Notes: a model not told the origin generated them from the letters alone. A stretch of 64,000 nt of DNA from Lucifuga dentata (GCA_014773175.1 VXCM01000806.1:4908-68907); one strand, 5' to 3'; shown: positions 13,532 to 29,300, counted from the first letter of the stretch. Program-made: numbers and translations.

Positions 13532-13856
13532 TCAGGAAAATTCCTCAGGTTTAGCATTGAGGACATTTCCATTTTGTGTTTTCATGCAGCCACCGTTGAT
13601 GTCTGTGTGGCGAGACGTGATGTAGCTTCTCTTCCTCGAAGACAGAGAGTGCTTCCTGCCAGAACCACCAGTCCCACCATCGCCCTCAGCAACACCATCA
13701 TAAACCACCACCATGCTGGTATCCATTCGTGACATTGTGTACATGCTGCTCTGCCGTGTTGGGTGTAGTCGTGTGGAGCGTAGTTCCAACTCATCATAGC
13801 TGGATACCTTGACAAATGGGCACCAACGGAAAGCTCGCTTGAATCCAGCTCGAAAC
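13532..13856 (-). CDS. tacr3: tacr3 coding exon 5 (cytoplasmic tail, stop)
   Basis: The acceptor ACATCAG|GTTTCGAG starts the [12 protein letters not shown] helix-8 segment, then the [10 protein letters not shown] and [11 protein letters not shown] signatures of NK3 tails. The distal part (residues about 355-409) is Gly-, Ser- and Arg-rich and looks lineage-specific. The stop codon is at 13,532-13,534. Confidence 0.92.
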
Positions 13857-16800
13857 CTGATGTCACATTAAGAGGAAGATGGGAAGAGTGTCGATGGTTG
13901 TTAGGAAAGCAGTGAAAGAATGAAATAAGGGAGAATAAATATAGGTGAGAATCTCTTTAAAGGGGGATTTTTGGGGGGGAATTCTTTAAGTTTTACACAC
14001 ACTTTCTTTCACACGACAGAAAACTATAAGCCAAATGCAGGCATTCAACTAATACAGTATTAAGGAGGGCAAAGGCAAAGGAGAAATGTTATATCCAGGT
14101 GTCCCTGAGGCTTTTAAAATGATAGCAATGCATATGTAAATGAATTGGCAAGCAACGCACAAGTGGTGAATAGGTCTCCAAGTAGTTATAATTCCAGCCC
14201 TTAACACTAAATCTACTGTATTTGAGATAACTGCTTTAGATCCTTTTGTGAATGCATGGCAACAATATTTATCACTGCAACAACCAGCAGATTGTACTTG
14301 AGAAAGGCAATATTTTTTGAAGCAATTGAATGATTCTCTACAGCCAACCAACAGGCCAAGAGTTCCCCTTAGAGATTTAAAGTATATTCATTGCAATGTT
14401 CTCAACCAATAAAATAACTGGTCTGTTTTCTTGTAATTTGTAAGAGACAAATGTAAACTTACAACTTGCAAAACACCGACTACAAAGACTTATTTTTAAC
14501 TGTCACATGTTGACATGATGAGGTTGCCAGTCATTAAAAGCAAAATCAGTGCTTTTAATGACTAGCATTATTAAAATGCCAGTCATTTTAATAATGCCAG
14601 GAAAATTGGGGGTAATTTTCCCCCTTTTCTCCCATTTTAGAATCCTCATGCTATTGTCACTTGTAACTCCTTTGTTGGCCCAGGGATTGTGTAGTGCAAG
14701 TGCAGGCAGTCAAGCACTTCCTCTGTGACACGTGATGTCACCAGCTGCTTCTTTTCACTGGTCAGAGCTAAGGTTCACAGGAGGACATAACACATGACCC
14801 CCCCACTCCCCNACTCCCACCGCCCCCTTCCCAAATATAATAATCAAAAGTTTTTTTTTGTTGTTTTTTTTTCTTGATTGTTTCTTCAAAAAGTGTTTTA
14901 ATGTTCACGCTCAAAACTTACTTATTTACAAATTGTAATAAAGATCTACATAAGAAAACTGCATTTAAAGTATTTTAAGAGCGAAACTTGGAAGAGTCAA
15001 AAGTTTATGATATAAGACAATGACAAAATATGCAAAATCATCATAAAAAACGGACCAGTTTTCCCTTGCCATTTCATTACATTGCATTTTTATTCTATTT
15101 ATTTCTGTTTGGCTTGAAAATTTGACCAGATATGACTATAATTATATTCCAGGCTTTGTTGTACGATAAGAAGATAATTATAAAAAATCCACATCAGGGA
15201 TTCTTCACAAGTCCCCAATTAAGGAACACACTCCCAACTTTTTTCTTGGTATTACATTCTCTAAGGCAATGCAATATTTGACACTGTATTGTCTCATTCA
15301 GTAATGAGGGAAGCAATAATGTTGAAACAGGGGATTTTTTTTTTTTTTTTTTTTTTTTTTAGTATTAACAGTAACACACTATTACCTGCTGTTGAGGCAG
15401 CAGTAGATGATGGGGTTGTACATGGTGGAGCTCATGGCCAGCCACAGCACTGACAGGTAAACCTGCTGGATGTACTTCCACTTGCTCAGACGTTTGTTCA
15501 GGCCCGTCACAATGAAGTAGACATGATAAGGCAGCCAGCAGAGGGCAAAGGTCACCACAACAATAATCATCATTTTCACCACCTGCAAGAGAAAGAGTAA
15601 ATGAAGTCTGCATTGCCAGAAAACTAGTGAGTAGTTGAATAGTATTTTTAAAAAATATTGTCATGGAAATACTTTTCATTCCAGTAATATCATTAGAACA
15701 TAAAGAAATTATGCTAAACTAAAAAAGATAATGGATACAGCTGTTGAAATATGATTAATACTGATATAAAGAAAACTATTAAGTCCATGTTTCTTTTAAT
15801 TACATAACTATCATCTAGTATTTTTGTTTGTTTAATTAATGTGAAGTGAATGTAATCAGCTGTTGTGTATTGTTTCTGGGAAGTGAGAACAGAATCCATA
15901 ATGCAGTGTGTGGTTCCTCAGGAACAAGCATGTGACCCTCAAGCAGAGACAAAACAGACATGACAGAGCCCCTCCTGAAATCTAAATACAAGTCCTGGCA
16001 CTGCTTGTTGTGAGTGTAAGTTTCAAGGAAGTTTATGGTACAACACAAGCCATGTTGTAAACTGTACTAGGCTGGTGTTAAACAATGTTGAAGCTGTCTG
16101 TCATGATCTTTTAAGATAGAAATACAGATGTTAAGTGAAGAAAGAGGGTCTGATTCTCTCTTAGCCAAGTGGTGTCTAACTCACCATGCAACCCCCATTT
16201 GGAATCATAATACATGTGTTTGATAGGCTAAATAAGTTCTAAAATAAAATAGCATCATTTGTGGATTTCATATAAATTATATAATGGTAAATGTACATCT
16301 TTTATGCTAAATCATTCTGCTATAAACTCAAACAGCAAGGTAGAAAATGATTTTTCTGTTCAAAATGTTCGAAAGAGAAATGTTCTTCGGACCTTGACTT
16401 CCAGCTCGCACTGGGACATTTTGCTGTAGAGTGTGAAGCAGTCACGATGAGAATCAACTTCCAAATCTGAGATTATGGTACTCTGCCGGAAAATAGTGGA
16501 TTGATCCCTCTGAGATGGGAGGTGTGTTGCTGCCCCAAGTGATGGAGTATCTTGGGGTCTTGTTCACAAGTGAGGGCAAAATGGGCCGTGAGACTGACAG
16601 GTAAATTGGTGCAGCTTCTGAAGTAATGTGGGCATTACATCAAACTGCTGTGGTGAAGAGAGTCTGAAGGCAAAGCTCTCAATTTACCAGTCGGCCTATG
16701 ATCCAGTCCTCACCTATGATCATGAGCTTTGGGTAGTGACCGAAAGAATGAGATTGCGAATACTCGCAGCTGAAATGAGTTTTCTTCAAAGGGTGGCTGA

Positions 16801-19800
16801 GATTTTACCCTTAGGGATAGGGTGAAAGAGCGTAGACATCCAGGAGAGGCTTAAAGTAGAACTGTTGCTCCTCCATATTGAAAGCAGCAAGTTGAGATGA
16901 TTCAGGCATTTGATTAGGATGCCTCCTGGATGTCTCCCTTTGGAGGTTTTCCGGGGATGTCCATCCAGGAAGAGAGCCCGGGACAGAGCTAGAACACAAT
17001 GGAGGGATTACATATCCCATCTGGCCTGGGAATACCTCAGAATCCCCCAAGAGGAGCAGGAGAATGTGGCTGGGAAGGGAGACATCTGGGCTACCTTGCT
17101 TGGTGCCTGCTGCCACTGAGACCTGGTCCTGGATAAGCGGAAGAAAATGGATGGATGGATGTTCAAAAGACCAAAAACTGCCTAATACAGTTGCAAAATT
17201 CCATCATCTGTTTGGAAACACATTGTAGTACTGGGCATAGATGGCAGTCCTGCCCAGACTAACCAATTATAATCCTATGTCTAAACCCTTCCATTTCATG
17301 TGTAACGCACTGCTGCCCACGATCCTAGCGGAATTGCTTGCCACCAATAAACATGGTGAATTGTGTTCACCAGAACTTGTGACCAAAATGGAATCAATGC
17401 ATGCCATTTTGAGAATATTTATAAAGCAAAATGTTTTTGTTTGAAGTACTCTGCTAACACAACCACAAGCCTGGTATTTTCCAACGGTGCCATTTATATG
17501 GTTTGTATGGGCATGTTATATTTGTCAACCATTTTCTGCCCACACACGCTCTGTGTATTCAATAAATCAAAGATTTCCAGTCAACAGTCATAGTCATAAA
17601 CCCCAAATACCATCTGAAAAGGTGTCAAAAGTGCTGGATGATTGTGGTTCTGATATAAGTAATATTCTAAGAAAGTTATTGTATCAAAGTATTGTCACAG
17701 AATTTGAACTTGAGTTGATAATTCGTGTCAAACAGAATCACAAACTGACACGGTGTTGTGTGTCTTTGCCTGGTTGACTTGTTAACTGTTTATTGGCTTA
17801 TCATCAAAATAAGACTAGTTTCCCACTAGGAAAAAGTAGATAAGATATAAATAAATAAACCTGAGGAAAAGAAACATTAAGTGGTCTTAGGTTGTTTAAA
17901 TGGTCCATATTAGGACTGCCAGAGCTCAATACAAGCCATGTAACCTATTATGTGTATATGTAGCTGGTATCTGAAACATTTCAAGTATGTATCTGCTCTA
18001 ACACAATCTCTACTAGAGGCATATTGTTTGACCTTAAAGTAGAAGTACTGCACTATTGAGAAGCAGTAAAACGATTCATAAACACCTCTGGAAAAAAAAA
18101 AAAAAATCATGTGCCTTTCAATTCATTAAGCAATAGAAGTAACATGGCACCTCTCACGTAAGATACAGACCGTGGCTTCACTGAAGCAATCATAAACATT
18201 TTAAACATGTGAGAATAGCACATGATTTCTATATGTTCTGGGAAATGCAATCAGTGGCATCCAATATATCACGAATGCTGTACAGGCAGTAAAACAAATG
18301 CAGTAAAACTTATGGCATCTGGACGTATTTACAGTGCCCTCCATAATATTTGGGAGAACAAGACATTGTTTCTTGATTTGCTTCTGTACTCCACAATTTT
18401 AGTTCTGTAATCAAACAATTCACATGTGGTTAAAGTGTATCCTCAGATTTTATTAAAGGGTTTTTTTTAAATATATATATATATACATTTTGGTTTCACC
18501 ATGCAGAAATTACACCAGTTTTTATACAAGAACATACATCATCCGCAAAGGTTCATCAAATTCCAATCAGTGTCAAACCAGAGATTATGCAGGATAGAGG
18601 GGCAGATTAACAAATGGATGAACTGAGGCCAATACGCATTCCCTTCCTGACAGATACAACAGCTAACACTGAAAATATATATGCTGCGAGGTATAGCAAC
18701 AGGTTTAGGAGAGATCATACAGTGGTTTATATAAACATGGTTGTGGCCAGCACTCAAGCACATCCACCAAACAAACGGCTGAGACACAGAACAGGTTTCT
18801 GATGAATGAAACCAGACTGCATCTGATTAAGCTGTACCTTCCTGTCTTAACTGCACAAGTAAAATCATGTTCTTTTGCAACTGTTCTACAATGTAACAAG
18901 CCTTATACAAACAATAAAATCACTAGATGGAGTGAAAAAGGGCATCTAAAACAGTTTTTTGATTGAATTTTTAATATACTGACCTACAGTGTACCAGAGG
19001 TTTAATTCACATGACGTGACTCTTGAAAGTCTTAAATGTTTCTGACATTAACTATTCTAAAGTACTTAATGACATAAACCACACTATGACAAAAATGTTA
19101 TAAATACCTGGGCAGATTTTCTAAAATAAGAGTAGTGTGAACATAATCATGGCTTATGCTGGTTTGTACTTTTTAAAACAACTTTTTTACACGGCTCCAA
19201 AAAGCCTTATAGGGTGTCCTAACTAATAAATACAATCACATAATGTCTTATTCAATCCTGGCTTACCGGGAAATTTGGAATTCATTATATTCATTCATTG
19301 CTTATTCTCCTTATTCTGCTTATTGCTTGCTCTCAGTACTCTGGCACCTCAATATATGTCCAACATGGCTATTAGTTATAAGCTGTCTAGATCACTTGGG
19401 TCATCTGGGACTGGTCTTTTAAAAATACCAAGAGTCATCTCTAAAACCTTTTACTTTTATGCTCCCATGCATAACAGGCAAATGGTCTATCAGTAGTCAT
19501 ACTTAGTAGTCATTAGAATGAGATGTTTTCTGACAAAACATCTTATTCAGCATATTTTGTGGCGGCCAGTAAGCGCTGTTGTGATTGGTCATTTACGGTA
19601 ATCATCTAGCTGCTGAAATAAATACTATGTTTACCAGTATGTGATTATTTTCAGAAAATTACAGGAAATATGACAATACCTAGAAAAACAGGTAATTTTG
19701 CTGATGGAATAACATCAGGGGGTCAGCTTATATATGGGTTTCTTTATAAATTTAAATTTGCAGGTCAAAATCAGGAGGTCGGCTTATACACGAGATCAGC

Positions 19801-20263
19801 TTATACTTGAGTATAAGGTACATTTGAATCCCTAATTGATCATATTGTGACTTATTCTAAAGAAATGTAGTTTGGCTTTGCTGATTGTTGTCCACGCAAA
19901 GGACAAATTTCCCAAATATAGTTAAAAGAATTAAGATGCAGATTTCTAATTAAAATACATTTCATTTGATGAGCTTTACAATTTTCCAACCATTAAACTA
20001 CAAAAATTACTTGAGAACTGTTAAAATGCTTCCCATGTTCCTACATGATCATTATTTTGAAGACAAACACACCAGGTAATAACGGGTTGACGACATCACT
20101 ACAGCAGGTAAAGATTAGTTTTGTACTTGTCAGCTGATGGAGAGTTTCAAGTTTATTGTGAAGCCATAAGAAATAAGATAAAACACCTTTAATTTATGTG
20201 TAAAAATGCTAAATCTCAAGTTTCAAGTCTCTACAAATTGATTTTTATAGTTACACACACTCT

Positions 20264-20308
<45 letters not shown>

Positions 20309-23300
20309 AGATATGGACTACAGAACATGCTATATCTCATGATTTACTTTGTTACTGTTGCATAGTTAACAGTTGACTTTGTGTGATGTTACAGACTCTG
20401 GCACACTCACATGCGTGCACCTGTACACATACACTCACAGATATGGACTACAAAACATGCCATATCTCATGATTTACTTGTAACCAAATTTGGTGGACGT
20501 GCACAGGAAGTTCCGGCAAAAGGAAAGCGCTCTTAAATTTCCTTCAGAAAATGTAGACATCTCTAGTTGTTGTTGTTTGTTTGTTTGTTATTTCAGGTTT
20601 CCTGCTGGTCAGAACAGGTAGTGTTTTATGCTGTGATCAAACTGAGAGAGTCAGGAGGAGCATCAAGCTCAGAGCTCGATGTTTGGAAGTATATATCTAT
20701 GTCCTGATAGGTGGCTGTTTTCCAGGGGGCAAGGACAAGAAGAAAGGTTTTGCTCCTGGCAGAACAATACAAGTGCACATCACGTACATTTCCAACATCA
20801 GCAGTGGTTAACTTGTGCATAGAATAGTGTGTGTGTGGTAAGGAGAGCAAATGTGTCTTTTAAATTGTCTCTTTTAAATTGTTAGAGAACATATAGAATC
20901 ACATACATTTTTAATCCACAATTCCAATATTTCACATTTAATTCAGTAATAAATGCAGTTGAAAGTTTCACGCCACTGACCTTAAGTATCAAGTGAACAG
21001 ATAATGTCCCACTCCCTTTTGAACCAGTCACTGCAATTTGAACAATATCAGAATGGATTGGAGGGAGGAGACAGCAACATTCTCCCATATTTCATGACAG
21101 TTGCATCTGAGATACTGCATGATGTGCCAACAAATAAGCAAATTTCGTAGGGTAGCTGAAAGAAGCAGTGAGAATTAAGCATGGCACACACATTGACACG
21201 TTTGATGTGTGTGAATACTTGTTTATCTAAAGGTGTGTGAGCATACAGAGAACCACTTATCAGAAGGAATCCTACAGTGATGTGCTTGGACAGACTAAAG
21301 AGAAAAAGCCGGTTGAAGAAGAAAATGAGAGCAGGAAATTTACATAGAGATGGACCTCAAAGGAGTTTTGTGATCTCTTTTTGCCACTTTGATGTTTCAT
21401 AATTGCTATACAATAAAATGACCAAAGACTACTGGGGGGAAAAAAGTGTCTTTTATGGTAAGAATAATAATGGCAATATACTGTTCATAATAGTTCTGTA
21501 GAAAGGGATTATTGGACCAGCTGCAGTGAATGCAGGCTGTAACACAACACCAGTGTAACAAACACATGTATACATTTTAACCCTGAACCCCGATTTTGTA
21601 GATTTGGCTCAATCCCATCTCCTAAAAGTTATTTTCATAAGCAACCAATTTGCTTCATTTCAGTGTTCCAGGTGATACTAAAAGGTTGAAGTTGAACCAC
21701 TGGAAAAAGCTTGAAAATGTTTCGCATTTTGCTGAACAGCAAAATGTTTAACTGTTTTTTCCAGTCCAGTGACTGACCTTAAACCTTCTAGACAACCAAT
21801 TTGCTTGTGAAGTATGTTTGGAGTACATGTAATTGCACTAGATTACACTTTAAATGCCTGCTATTCCCCAACAAACAGTGGATCTGAAGAAGCCTCATGG
21901 ATTAGTGGTAATGCATCTTCAAACTCCACAACCACAGTCCAGTGGATAGATTCAATTGATCTTCAGTGTCAATGTATTTTTAATTTCGTTTTCTTACAGA
22001 GTCTCCTTGTCTCAACCAAATGATGATTAAGTTTAAGTGATTAAGGTTATGCAGCTAAATCCATTTGGTTAAGGTTCAGGAAAGATTGTGGTCTCTAAAA
22101 TCTTGAAATTGTGGTCTTGAAAATTTAGGGAAGTCTCAAAAAAAAGAGCCTTAATTCCACCTGAGATGAGGCTGGTGTGGTTCATTCTGTTTCAAGGTGA
22201 GCTTAGAACATTCACAACACCATGACAGTAGCTATGAGCTTGAATTATCTGCCCTTATTTGCATTTGAAGCTGATTGGGAATGCTTGTGATTTGCATAGC
22301 TGTTGTGTGTTTGTAAGGCATTTCCAGTGCTAGTGCCAGCATACCGATACATTAGGCTCCTCTAATTAATGCAGACACTGCCTCCTTTCTTTCCACCTGT
22401 GCTGTGAACATCACACTATTTCCTCATGTGAGGAAGTATTGTGAAAATGAGTCAGTCAATGACTCTTATTTTAGGCATTTCCCGTCTTCATACTAAATGT
22501 TGCTTGGAATGGATTGGCAGCTACCTGATTGCAATTTTACCACTATTATGAATAGTCTTTCTCAACTAAACTCTAACAATCCAAAAAAGTAACATACCTG
22601 ATTATTTCCTAATCATTTCATATTTGTTCTCACTTCTTCAGAGGCCAAAGGTCCTGCATAAATGAGCACACAGGCCAGGTTTAACAAGGTGATTGTTATG
22701 ACCATGACAGCATTCTCATAATGTATCATTTAAAATAATACTTGCCTATGCTAGAACATCCCTGGAATATACTAGTGAACCTAATTGTTTTATTATTATT
22801 GGATTTTGCAAATGTTAACAGGATATTTTCCTTGTTTAAAGGTACCAACATGTATTCCTTTAGCCAGGAGATACAACTCCAAGCAGTTGGTTTAGCCCTG
22901 CAGTTGTTCTGACCTTCCATCAGGTCTAGAACAGCCAGTCTCACTCATAGATATAAAGAGATACTCCACACTGAGCCACAGAAATGGGTAATTTGAAACC
23001 AATTCTGTATTATTTCTGTAAAAATGGGCCAAAGAGGAGACCGACACTTTAAAAAATAAATTTCAGGGTCCAAAGTGGATTGTAGGGACTTTTCTTGGTG
23101 CATTGTTAGTAAGTTTTTGTAGGAGGAGAAAATTGCTGTAACCAGAAAATACTTAACTGAGACATAGTGACTATTCTGCAATACTCCAGCAGATGATCAC
23201 AACTGAAGAGCAAAGAGCAAGAAATTAAATGAGTTACTATGCACTCTCTGTGAGCAGCAGTCAATACCAAGCCACATATTAAATCAATAGAGAGATACTA

Positions 23301-26300
23301 CTGGCAGGTCTTCTGTGGTTACTGCCCGTATTCTAGTGGCCACAGAACGATTTGATAATGTTAAAATGAAACTAGCTAGCTGTGCTGCTCTGTGTGGAAC
23401 TCCTGATTCAGGTTGCTAGAATGTATTACAGGGAACCTTATGAATCATTGGCCCTGGACGTTTTAATATTTGCTTGTGTTTAATTATTAATTGCAGCTTT
23501 CTGAGTTGTTAATGTCATTATTACTAATGGTGCTTCTAAGGAACATAATTTTAAAGCTAAAGTATGTAATATAATAAATAATTAGTTGTACCTTGTTTGT
23601 AAAATCTCTGTTATCACAGAATTTCAAATGTCAAATCTAAATTAAAATGAGCATCGAAAAAGAAATCATAAAAGAGAGAAACATATTAGTTTGGTTCTGA
23701 TTTGCTTATGGGAAAAATGTAATGAAAGCCAAATGATAATGAGCTTTTTAATGCATAAAATGAAAATTGAGTTAGACTGTAACAGATGCCCCACTACCAG
23801 AGTTATGTTCCTTCATTAATCCACAAAATGAGTACCCATTAGTTAGCTTGTAGTCAGAATCAGTACCACCACAGTACCACAATTTGGGATATCACACTAT
23901 TAGAAAAATCTGTGACCCTTTATAAAGCATTGAGCCTTAATTCATAAAGAGAAAGACATAAAAGGGTAGCCACACTACTTAAGGGTACAACCTGTTATCC
24001 CCCCCCNCCCCCCGCCCACTAACTTTTGCTTGATGATGTTGGTAGCACATGTTTGTGAAACAGGGAATATGTATATGTCCTTATCAAATCTGGAACTATG
24101 TTTTAAGAATCACACCCACACTTTCAAATTTACATGGTCCAGAAAATAAGGTTTGGGATCTTAAGACTTACATTGTCAAAATAAAGCAGCTTGCTCTCAT
24201 TTTATTATATAGCGGTGACATGAATGAAGTTTAAAATCTGTTTGTATTATGATTTTTATGGTGGCACTCTGACATATATATCGATTGACAGTTGTCCAGT
24301 CAGATTAGAAAAATTTGATTATCAATGGAGGTTCACTGGAGCAAGCATGATGCATGATCATATACATTACAGCTTAATGCTGGTGATGTCTGTCTAGTCT
24401 TGTAGAAGTAATCCATCCATAAAAAAACACACACACACAACACACAAATACACACAGTTTTTTGCCTTACAGCAGAATGGAAGATTGATGGTCTTCATAC
24501 CAGAAGATGAACTCAGATTGTCATAAAAGTCATTTGGAAGACATGTGACAGGTTATTACAGCTACAGACACGAGCTTTAAATCAAGCACCTGTGGTGTGC
24601 TGATTGCTACAGAAGGGATTAACATTAAACAATGGACAGATGAACCTGTTTGAATAAAGATGATGAGAAATGATATACTGTAAATGTTCTCATTGCTTAC
24701 AGATCTCGATTGATATACAGCAATTTTCTTTTTTTTTCCTTTTTTTTTCTGTGACCTTGGATAACTCAGTTCATTCCATAAAAATAACACTGTTACTATG
24801 ATTGTTGTTACATTATTATTAACTTTACAAAGACAGCACCTGTTGCAGAGCTACAGTGTGAGATGTGGTGTTATTTTGTTGGGTTCTGTCACACAGACCT
24901 GTTCATCAAGTAGCATCACTGATGTTACCCACAGGTTTCCAAAGTGGCGGTTTAATTTGGTCAAAGGGGGTAAAGCTGAGGTGAGATGATACTGCTGACT
25001 TGGATGGGCTGAAATGCCTGTTACATAACATTACTGACAATCATTTCCCAAAGCATACTACTGGAACGGTGAATTACAGTTTTTTTTCCTACCGTCCAGA
25101 CCGCCATTGGTTCCAGTTATTCTGGTATGCTGTTAAAATCAACTTATTGATACTTGAAACGTTCTTGGGATAATGAACAAGACATGTATTCAGGTTTTCT
25201 TTGAAGTTATGTCATTTTAGTGTTTAAGCTCAATAAAAAGCACAGAGTTATGTGAAAATGCACCAAGGAGTTTAGTCCCAAAGGAAGACCTGCGTTTATT
25301 GAAAAATTTAAATGACCATGACTTCATAAGGCTGCGTAACTATTAGCAGCNGAAGACCTGCGTTTATTGAAAAATTTAAATGACCATGACTTCATAAGGC
25401 TGCGTAACTATTAGCAGCCGAAACATCAGTTTTTAAGGTGAGTGTTATTGCTTAATACAGTATTTGATTTTGAAAGATTAAAAGATTTTGCAAAAGATCA
25501 GGAAAGCTGAAATACGGTTTTATCCTTTGGGAAATGGTTGTCAGTAATGTAACATGTATGAAAATTGAATATATTAGGCTCAAACATGCACGACTGTCGC
25601 TATGGTCCTTTAACCCAAAAAACACTTCTCTTAAAGCCCTCATGTCTCCTTAATTGAATGAAGATTTCATAAAAATGTCACCAAAATACACATTAATTAA
25701 AATTGACATAGCTGTGGACATCTTAATCTCTTGTGAAAAAGAAAACATTCGACTTTTTATTTTGAGAGACATGTTCGGTCCTTCTGAATGTACAGAAGCC
25801 ATTAGAGCCATTAGAGAAACTAAATCTTAATGTGATTCAGTGTCAGGACGGCTCCGGGACGCTCTTAGTTTTCTTATTGTCTCTGCTTTTGTTTTCGCCT
25901 TGTCTGTGTGGGGTATGCGGGTGTGTGCTGAGTCCACGTGTGTTTGTTTACAGGCGTTCTTAATTAGGGCGTGGTTTCAGTTGTTTGAATTTTCCTCCAC
26001 CTATCTTTATGCCTCTCTGCTTCCCGCACTTGTGGTCACCTGCTTCTGCTGGCCTATCACCTGTCTGCGTTCCTCCCTGCCTGCTCAGCTGATTCTGATC
26101 TGTCAGTTATGTCATTGTATTTAATCGCTTGGGTTTGCACTCCCAGTTTGCCAGACTGTCATGTTGTCATGTTTCCTGTTACTCGCTCCTGGATTAAGTT
26201 CTTGTTTTTTTTCCCCTGCCAAAATATTACTGGTGTTTTTTCCTAGCTTGTCTAGTGATTTTTAGTTATTCTTCGCTTGGATTATTGGACCTTGTTTCCC

Positions 26301-29300
26301 CCTGTGGGTGTTTTTATGTTTATTATTAAAGTTGAGAAGGACTATCTGATTCGGCTGTCATGTCTGCTCCTGAGTCCTCTACCTGCCGCCTGACAATTCA
26401 GCACTGTCTATACAATTTAGCCATGGTTGCAACTTGTTAATTAAAAGTGATTTGCATAAATTGCTGATATAGCTCATTTATTATTTATTGGCCAAATCAG
26501 AGTGATATTAGACTTGAAGGATAAGATGCCTTGTTAAAAAAAAAAAAAAATTTGGATATATCTTTTGCTAAAACTGCAGAAAATATTCACACAGCCTTCC
26601 TGAAGGAGTCCCTATCTGATGTTTTTCATTCAATTATCACATTTGCAATGTTTGAACAATTACTAAACTTTCTGTACAGATTACTGCTCAGCATAGTTTT
26701 ATTTGCTGTTCGGGCCAGGTGTCAGAAATACAGAAAATATATTAGCTTTAGAAGCCAACTATTTTTGTGATGTTTGTCAGTGTTAGTCGGAGCTGTTTTC
26801 TATTTTTTCTAACTCCTCCACACCAGGTTCTAACAAAGTCTCTCAACCTGCATGACATACATCCCAGACCAAAAGAGGATAAGGTTCAAAGGAAGTTGAA
26901 CGTGAACATGATTTATATTAAAAAATTCTGCTTGAATGTTACAATTTAAGGTTTGCACCCATATTTGAATAATGCGCTGAAAATATCAAACACTGTCAGT
27001 AACAATGAACACCTAGTAGATATCTTGTGACCAGTGAATGAAGTATGAATAAAGCAGAATAAAGCACACATGAACACACAAAGTCTCCATTTCACTTATT
27101 GATCCTGAGTTACTCAGGCAAAAGTTCAGGCCTTCAGACTCAAAGAAATGACTAGTGTGATGAAGCGGAGACTGAGCGAATACCCACAGGCAAAGTTTCT
27201 ACTGTATACTATAGCAGCAAAGGCAGAAATTCTGGCCTTGCATGAATTTATTTTCTGGAAGACTTTTATGGGCTAATAAGGAGTCTCAGGGACATGCATA
27301 TTCATTATTTTGAAAAATCATGTGCCTGTGTCCTAACAGTTATAATTCTGTACAATTAAAAGGCTCACCACATTATATTACTAATTACTTGAAACATTGA
27401 TAACTGCTCTTGGCAAGTCAGCATGATTAAATTAAATAGTTTCTACAAATTTAACATCGGTCTCTGGTGTTAAAGTCATGCCTTTTTTTTTTTTTNCCTT
27501 TTTTTTTTTTTGCTTTGGTAATATGCATACATACATACATATATATATATATCTATATCTATATATATAGATATATATAGATATAGATATATATAGATAT
27601 ATATTCTCTCTTGTCAATTAAGGCTTCATTAAGGCTTCAGGCAGGGAGAAATTATATTTTTGCCTAAAAAATCAAATTGAGAATTCATCCTCATTGTATG
27701 TAATATTTGTTAAGGTTGTGTGTCACCTTCATAGTGATTCAAAAGGAAATCCCAGGTGGGACATGCTGTCTCTTACCCACAATGGTAAGTGCCTGTAAGA
27801 TATATACAGTAGTAACTGTATCTGACAAATGTGCTACATTTGTACATACATTTGCTCACAAATGTGCTGGGGGTAGTATTTACTTGGCACAATATTGTTA
27901 ATAATATTATTGTTAATAATATTATATGAGAAATATTTGTCATGTAAAGAATTACATCACATTATTATGAACAAAATGATGGCTCAGCCCTTGTGCCACC
28001 TAAGACATTGTATTTAAGTGGCCTTTGATAACTTAGTCTGATGTAATTCACTAGCAGAAGATATGTTTTCATCCACTTTTACTCCAAGAATTTTCATGGC
28101 TGCAAAAAAAAAACAAAAAAAAAAACTCACTTTTGTCCTGACTGAGCCTTTAACTCCTGTGACATAAAGGTCTTGGCTTCAGATATGTCTACCAAAGGGA
28201 CAGTCTTCTAATGCCCCAGGACACTATTAGGTTTCAGAGCGTGTGCCTGTCCAAATGCATGGATAAGAGTGTGACTGAGGACAAGTGACAACCACAAAGG
28301 TTTTGTTCAGTGGAATCAAGATTTCTCCCCTGAAACATTTACTGGGTAACATTTGTTGTTTACATAATCCATACCTACATGGCAAAATGTCATTAACTGT
28401 CTAGCTCAGTCCAGATTACTTTTTAATTTCTCCAGAGACATTTGGGTTGATTATTCTTAATTTTAATTTATTTCTATATGATTAAAGTGAAGTGTTCCTG
28501 CAAATGGAGAAGAAAAACATCTGTAGTTTCAGTGTAATCCTTCTTTCTTAATCTTTCTTAATGTTCCCTGCATGAATGCTACTGTTTGTTCATTCTTTCA
28601 CCAAAATATGTCATCATTATCAGGTCTAATATCTGAACTGAAACAGAAAGACATACAGTATGTGGAATTCTTAACCTAGATTAGTCATTCTGTTTTTTTT
28701 TAAAACTATGTACCACTTCTGAGCAAACCAAAACATCTAAGTGCCACCTCACCAAGCCACCAACACCAAATCACAGAAAACCTCGTGTCCATCTGCACTT
28801 TACTGAAAGTGAGAAGTTTGCAGTATGTTGTGAAAAGTTACTGATGTCCATTCAGAATGGAGGCAGACAGAATAAGTTATGTGCAACAGAAAAATGTTAA
28901 AATAAAATTATAATTTAACTAAAGATAGATGCCTTAATTAAAACCAATTTATTTGTGACTGTGTTGCCACAATAATAAAACTTCCATAGATTTAAATTAT
29001 TTTGATTATCTGCAGAAAACTTCCAATCATCTGTCATACCAGGGGGAGCTTTTTGGTTGCAAAAAATGACCAATTAGTCTTGGTTCTCTAATTTTTAGAA
29101 ACCTCATCATGTTTTCAGTTTTTAATTGGATTGCTACATTGTTAATGCTTACCTTCCTTTTGGCTTGGAGCTGTCCATGATAGTTATCAGATGAATCCCC
29201 TGGGATCTCTCCTCCCCACAGAGTCATTCCCACAAGAGTGTAGGTGATGGCCATCACCACTAAAGGCAGTACGTAGACTAGAACAGTCACTATGATATGA

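Noticed and set aside
13191..13625. 144-residue + strand open frame
   Set aside because: It overlaps and is antisense to the well-supported last exon of tacr3 and resembles no family.
20264..20481. CRISPR-like repeated blocks
   Set aside because: Only two copies of a 43-bp block next to a microsatellite in a vertebrate intron; this is a local duplication.
22726..23181. Two adjacent minus-strand frames in tacr3 intron 3
   Set aside because: No family similarity, no consistent splice sites and ordinary AT-rich composition.
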